A stretch of DNA of 44,843 nt from contig JAGNQL010000007.1 in NCBI GenBank assembly GCA_017989135.1, positions 1 to 44,843 on the forward strand. The letters run 5' to 3'. Numbering within the stretch: position 1 is the stretch's first letter; every line of letters starts with the position of its first letter. The notes under the pieces were generated by a model. That model made no database searches. It saw nothing but the letters and a program-made list of their open reading frames with translations, and had not been told where the DNA came from. Below are positions 41,951-44,843 of this stretch, one piece after another. The position numbers and the translations under genes are program-made. The DNA is from Burkholderiales bacterium. Its GTDB lineage: Bacteria > Pseudomonadota > Gammaproteobacteria > Burkholderiales > Casimicrobiaceae.

Positions 41951-42051
41951 TGAGCAGTGAGCAGTGAGCAGTGAGCAGTGAGCAGTGAGCGGTGAGCGAG
42001 GAAGCTTTTACTGTTCACCGTTCACTATTCACCGCTCACTTTTCAAAAGTA
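41951..42051. repeat. Inverted heptamer array between kinase and regulator genes
   Basis: Seven tandem 7-base units (five TGAGCAG, then TGAGCGG and TGAGCGA; 41951-41999) are followed after a 12-base spacer by four units in inverse sense (TGTTCAC, CGTTCAC, TATTCAC, CGCTCAC; 42012-42039). A small palindrome ACTTTT-C-AAAAGT (42039-42051) touches the kinase stop codon. The arms can fold on each other, and unit number could change by slippage. It fills most of the 116-bp gap inside the operon and so lies in the leader of the regulator's coding region. Confidence 0.85.
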
Positions 42052-42960
42052 CTATTGGCCGGGAATTCGTATCGTAATCATGGTGCCCGGTTCGGCGTCA
42101 GCGACGGTGAGCGTAGCGCGGCCATCGTAGAGCACTGCCAGTCGTTCGCGCAAATTCGCGAGCCCGACGCCAGCACCGCTGCTGTCCGCGTTGTTGCCGA
42201 AGCCTAGTCCATTGTCGCTTACCGTGAAAACGATCGCGTCACCGTCCTTGCGAGCCGAAACACTGACGCGTCCGCCGTCCACCTTTGGTTCCAAGCCATG
42301 CTTGATCGCGTTTTCTACGACGGGTTGTAGCAGCATTGGCGGCAGCGGTGTCGCACGCAATTCATCCTGCAAACTTAGGTCAAAATGCAACCGCTCGCCC
42401 ATGCGAATTTTCAGAAGTTCGAGATAGTTGCGCAGCAGGTCAAACTCTTGCTTCACTGTGCCTTCTTGCGAACGGCTTGCCGAGAGCGTTTGCCGCAGAT
42501 ACGCGATGAAGTTGTCCAGCATCAGGCTCGCTTTATCTGGCGCGCGGGGGATGAGCGTTTGGATATTGGCGAGCGTATTGAACAAAAAGTGCGGCTCGAT
42601 CTGCGCTTGCAACATTCGCATTTGCGCCTGCACTAATTGCTTCTCGCTGGAGACGACTTTGAGCTGCTCGCGCGCCATGATTTCGGCGACTTTCTTCTCT
42701 TCCCATTGCGGGCCGAAAAAAGAACCGCCGGCGAAAACGGAGAGGCCCTGAATGGTGACGCCGAGACCCCAACCGAGTGTCGGCCATTGCGCCCAAAGCT
42801 TGCCGCCGATGGAGAGGTTCACCACCCAGAGCACGGGGATGACGATCGAATACATGAGCGCGTTCATGTAGAAGGCGCGCATCTCCTTGACGCGTTTGTG
42901 TGCGACGCGAAGCGCTTCGGCGTGCTGCAGCTGCGCGGGGCTTAATGAGATGTCGCTCAT
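42052..42960 (-). CDS. LytS-type histidine kinase with N-terminal 2TM domain (system 2)
   Basis: This is a 302-residue kinase. Residues about 12-90 form a 2TM domain with helices at about 32-52 and 60-80 (MRAFYMNALMYSIVIP, WPTLGWGLGVTIQGLSVF). A short coiled coil leads to the His_kinase domain with His124 in IEPHFLFNTLANI. HATPase_c has VENAIKHGLEP, then DNGLGFG and GVGLANLRERL. It has almost no extracytoplasmic loop, so sensing within or through the membrane is likely. Its start overlaps the stop of a free-standing 2TM protein gene by 4 bp. Confidence 0.92.
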   Translation of the reverse strand: MSDISLSPAQLQHAEALRVAHKRVKEMRAFYMNALMYSIVIPVLWVVNLSIGGKLWAQWPTLGWGLGVTIQGLSVFAGGSFFGPQWEEKKVAEIMAREQLKVVSSEKQLVQAQMRMLQAQIEPHFLFNTLANIQTLIPRAPDKASLMLDNFIAYLRQTLSASRSQEGTVKQEFDLLRNYLELLKIRMGERLHFDLSLQDELRATPLPPMLLQPVVENAIKHGLEPKVDGGRVSVSARKDGDAIVFTVSDNGLGFGNNADSSGAGVGLANLRERLAVLYDGRATLTVADAEPGTMITIRIPGQ

Positions 42961-43280
42961 GATCGATCACGCTCCATGAGTTCTTTCACTTTCTTGTCTT
43001 CCCAATCCTGCGAAAAGAAATTCAATCGTGGCAACACCGATAAGCCATGAATCAATACCCCGACGCCCCACCACAAAGTGGGCCAGACCGCCCACCACAT
43101 CCACCCGTTGACCTTGCCGGACATCTGGGAAATAGTCCACGCGTTGAACCCCCAGAGACCGGCGTTGACGATCAAGTACACGAAGAGGTGGCGATAGAAG
43201 TCCGCCAGCCGATGCACACGGCGACGAATCGCGATTTCGCGTTCAGACATTCCGGGGAGTATGAGTTCGTCATCTTGCAT
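42957..43280 (-). CDS. Free-standing 2TM-domain protein
   Basis: This is a 107-residue membrane protein. Helices lie at about 30-50 and 62-82, with the 2TM-domain pattern RRRVHRLADFYRHLFVYLIVNAGLWG, then WPTLWWGVGVLIHGLSV, then FFSQDWEDKKVKELMERD. The second helix and the DWEDKKV end closely match residues about 58-95 of the downstream kinase (WPTLGWGLGVTIQGLSV, FGPQWEEKKV). It is therefore a duplicate of the kinase's own membrane module. Translational coupling by ATGA suggests a kinase partner or modulator. Confidence 0.85.
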   Translation of the reverse strand: MQDDELILPGMSEREIAIRRRVHRLADFYRHLFVYLIVNAGLWGFNAWTISQMSGKVNGWMWWAVWPTLWWGVGVLIHGLSVLPRLNFFSQDWEDKKVKELMERDRS

Positions 43281-43427
43281 GCTGTGGGTGGCGTGTTGCC
43301 TGTGAGTTGAGATGGCGGAAGTTTAGAAATCGTGCTGCGCCATCGTAAAGCAGCGTCCGACCAACTGTCGTAATTCGTTCGCCGTTGGTCGCTGCGTTTC
43401 GCCAGCGGCACCGCAGGTTTGGCAGTT

Positions 43428-43549
43428 AACAGCTTTTCTGCGCTAACGACAGGCTGTAGGCCGTTACAGGCGCAAAAATACACTTATCGACTATGTAACA
43501 AAAATGGCTATAACGGCCGCAGAACTGTCGTCGGAGCCCTAAAGCTGTA
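43428..43549. repeat. 122-bp intergenic inverted repeat, copy 7 of 7
   Basis: The ends AACAGCTTTTCTGCGC and CCCTAAAGCTGTA are well kept. The inner arms are GGCCGTTA on the left and TAACGGCC on the right, where other copies read GGTCGTT and AACGACC. The change is therefore matched in both arms. The centre is TTATCGACTATGTAAC. Unlike most copies it lies between divergent genes, not after a stop codon. Confidence 0.85.
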
Positions 43550-43576
43550 AACAGCAATTTGCTGCCATTGCGCTTT

Positions 43577-43597
43577 GATAGTTCGCAACCAACTATC
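43577..43597. promoter_or_regulatory. Candidate operator upstream of desaturase gene
   Basis: GATAGTT and AACTATC form a perfect 7-bp inverted repeat around a 7-base spacer CGCAACC, 140 bases before the desaturase start. The size fits a dimeric regulator site (TetR- or GntR-like), but no regulator gene is adjacent. Assigned by symmetry and position only. Confidence 0.3.
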
Positions 43598-43737
43598 CAA
43601 TTGTGGCGCTTTGAGTGATCAGACTACGTTGGCAGCAGTTTCGCTCGTAAAATTAGTCCTATTCAATTCGCGAACCCGTGCGCAGCATTCGTCTAGCGTC
43701 ACGGTTGCGAACGTTACGACTTCAAGGAGAAGTTCAC

Positions 43738-44843
43738 TTGATCGATTTCATTACGTCGGCCACGCAAGGCATTGTCGATTTGCCGTGGTGGGGCTATGTG
43801 CTCGTCCTGCTCGGCACCACGCATATCACCATTGCCGCCGTCACCATCTTTTTGCATCGCACGCAGGCACATCGCGGGCTCGATCTGCACCCGATTGTTT
43901 CGCACTTTTTCCGCATGTGGCTCTGGCTCACGACGGGGCAGGTGACGAAAGAATGGGTATCCATCCATCGCAAGCACCACGCCAAATGCGACACCGTCGA
44001 CGACCCACACAGCCCTGTGATCCACGGTCATTTGGGTGTTTTACGGTTCGGCGTCGACATGTATCGCCGCGAAGCCAAGAATCTTGAAACGCTTGAGCGT
44101 TACGGCTACGGCACGCCGGACGACTGGATGGAGCGCAACGTCTACAGTAAGTACACATGGCAAGGCATGGGCATCGCGCTCGTCGTCTTCTTCACGTTGT
44201 TCGGCTTTGCCGGATTGTCGATGTGGGCGATCCAACTCGCGTGGATTCCGATCACCGCCGCAGGCATCATCAACGGCACCGGCCACCACTGGGGTTACCG
44301 CAATTACCTCACGGACGACGCCTCGACCAACATCGTCCCGATCGGCATCATCATCGGCGGCGAAGAACTCCACAACAACCACCACGCATTCGGTGCATCC
44401 GCCAAATTCGCGCATCGTTGGTACGAATTCGATATCGGCTGGGTTTACATCCGCATGATGTCTGCCGTCGGCCTCGCGCATGTGCGCAAGGTCGCGCCAG
44501 CGCTCAAGCTGCGCACCGGCGAAGGTGATGTCGATGAGACGCTGCAAGCGATCATCACGCACCGTTACCGTGTGATGCAGGAATACACGCGTCTCGTGAA
44601 ACGCACGGCAAAGGCCGAATTCGCTGCGCTCAAAGCGCGCGCCGAAGCAGGCGAAATCGAGCTGCCCAACGTGCGCCAACTCGTCAAGGATTTCCGAGCC
44701 GACGCCAGCACGCTGGCCGACGCGCAACGCGCACGACTCAACGCCGCGTTCGCGCAAAGCGATGCGTTGAAAAAGCTATACCAAATGCGCCAAGAACTCA
44801 CGTCGCTTTGGGGCCGTTCTACCGAGTCGAAAGAGCAACTCGT
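43738..44843 (+). CDS. Acyl-CoA/fatty-acid desaturase, 3' end cut by window edge
   Basis: The frame starts with TTG at 43738, 7 bases after AAGGAGA, and stays open to the window end (368 codons seen). The three histidine boxes of membrane di-iron desaturases are present: HRTQAH (40-45), HRKHH (77-81) and ELHNNHH (210-216). A further GHHWGYRNY lies at 182-190. Hydrophobic spans near 18-38 and 143-180 anchor it in the inner membrane. PHSP, KYTWQG and the FDIGW segment match the DesA-type delta-9 enzymes of betaproteobacteria. It introduces a double bond into membrane acyl chains. A long charged helical C-terminus (after about 265) continues beyond the window. Confidence 0.92.
   Translation, partial: MIDFITSATQGIVDLPWWGYVLVLLGTTHITIAAVTIFLHRTQAHRGLDLHPIVSHFFRMWLWLTTGQVTKEWVSIHRKHHAKCDTVDDPHSPVIHGHLGVLRFGVDMYRREAKNLETLERYGYGTPDDWMERNVYSKYTWQGMGIALVVFFTLFGFAGLSMWAIQLAWIPITAAGIINGTGHHWGYRNYLTDDASTNIVPIGIIIGGEELHNNHHAFGASAKFAHRWYEFDIGWVYIRMMSAVGLAHVRKVAPALKLRTGEGDVDETLQAIITHRYRVMQEYTRLVKRTAKAEFAALKARAEAGEIELPNVRQLVKDFRADASTLADAQRARLNAAFAQSDALKKLYQMRQELTSLWGRSTESKEQL

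Larger units (their letters stand above)
43281..43737. other. Divergent intergenic region between 2TM operon and desaturase gene
   Basis: This 457-bp gap contains repeat copy 7 (43428-43549) and a perfect inverted repeat at 43577-43597. No gene is supported; short frames in it have no family resemblance. Promoters for the two divergent transcripts are expected here, but I cannot point to a convincing box pair. Confidence 0.6.

Noticed and set aside
41951..42039. Possible CRISPR-like array
   Set aside because: The units are 7-base tandem repeats without spacers; there are no cas genes.

Overview
The window looks like chromosomal DNA of a betaproteobacterium, most likely Burkholderiales or a close relative. 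Reasons: the truncated DesA-type desaturase at the right end, the fused LivH-LivM permease, the IPTL-CTERM-like surface protein, YajQ and FdxA of the usual proteobacterial form, and divergent yhbY/rlmE. I cannot name the genus. Nothing looks like a prophage, plasmid or large island. There is no transposase, tRNA, rRNA or CRISPR array that I can see.

Layout. 1-4301 (minus strand): three exported proteins, namely a truncated cadherin-like protein, a Calx-beta-like protein with an IPTL-CTERM-type tail, and a coiled-coil periplasmic protein. 4391-7357: a divergent two-component pair, a soluble TPR-histidine kinase-receiver hybrid and a NarL/LuxR-type regulator. 7435-11032: a repeat-containing DUF5648 protein, a ROK fructokinase and MsrA. 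11147-13483 (plus): a small membrane protein, an M48 peptidase and MurB. 13513-16155 (minus): a tight run of yajQ, lipoprotein, outer-membrane protein, thioesterase, SMUG1-like glycosylase and an internally deleted GNAT remnant. 16243-19443: a MacAB/Lol-like ABC export operon, then a KTSC protein. 20125-23655: CorA, a histidine phosphatase and an orphan GspE/PilB ATPase.

23839-30699 is a sugar-acid locus. A decarboxylating 6-phosphogluconate dehydrogenase and a gluconokinase flank a convergent/divergent operon holding a DgoR-like GntR regulator, a TRAP transporter (DctQ, DctM, DctP) and an enolase-superfamily dehydratase. Together they could import an aldonate, phosphorylate it and decarboxylate it to a pentose phosphate, or dehydrate it. 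30713-33751: a dual-specificity phosphatase, a DUF1272 protein, a YhbY RNA-binding protein with a very long Gly/Arg/Tyr tail, and RlmE. 33921-43280 holds two paralogous LytS/LytTR-type two-component systems with unusual membrane modules (C-terminal TM2 domains in one, duplicated 2TM domains in the other). Between them lie FdxA and a livF-livG-livHM transporter operon with no binding protein. 43738-end is a truncated fatty-acid desaturase.

The most striking non-gene feature is a family of seven intergenic inverted repeats of nearly constant length (about 122 bp), spread over the whole window. They have terminal ACAGCTTTT/AAAAGCTGT ends and internal AACGAC...GTCGTT arms. Four of the seven begin within 20 bp of a stop codon, and one copy shows a paired base change between its arms. 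Other extragenic repeats are also present: REP-like stems, a 166-bp inverted-repeat element, a CACAGATT-type palindrome, and an inverted heptamer array inside a two-component operon.
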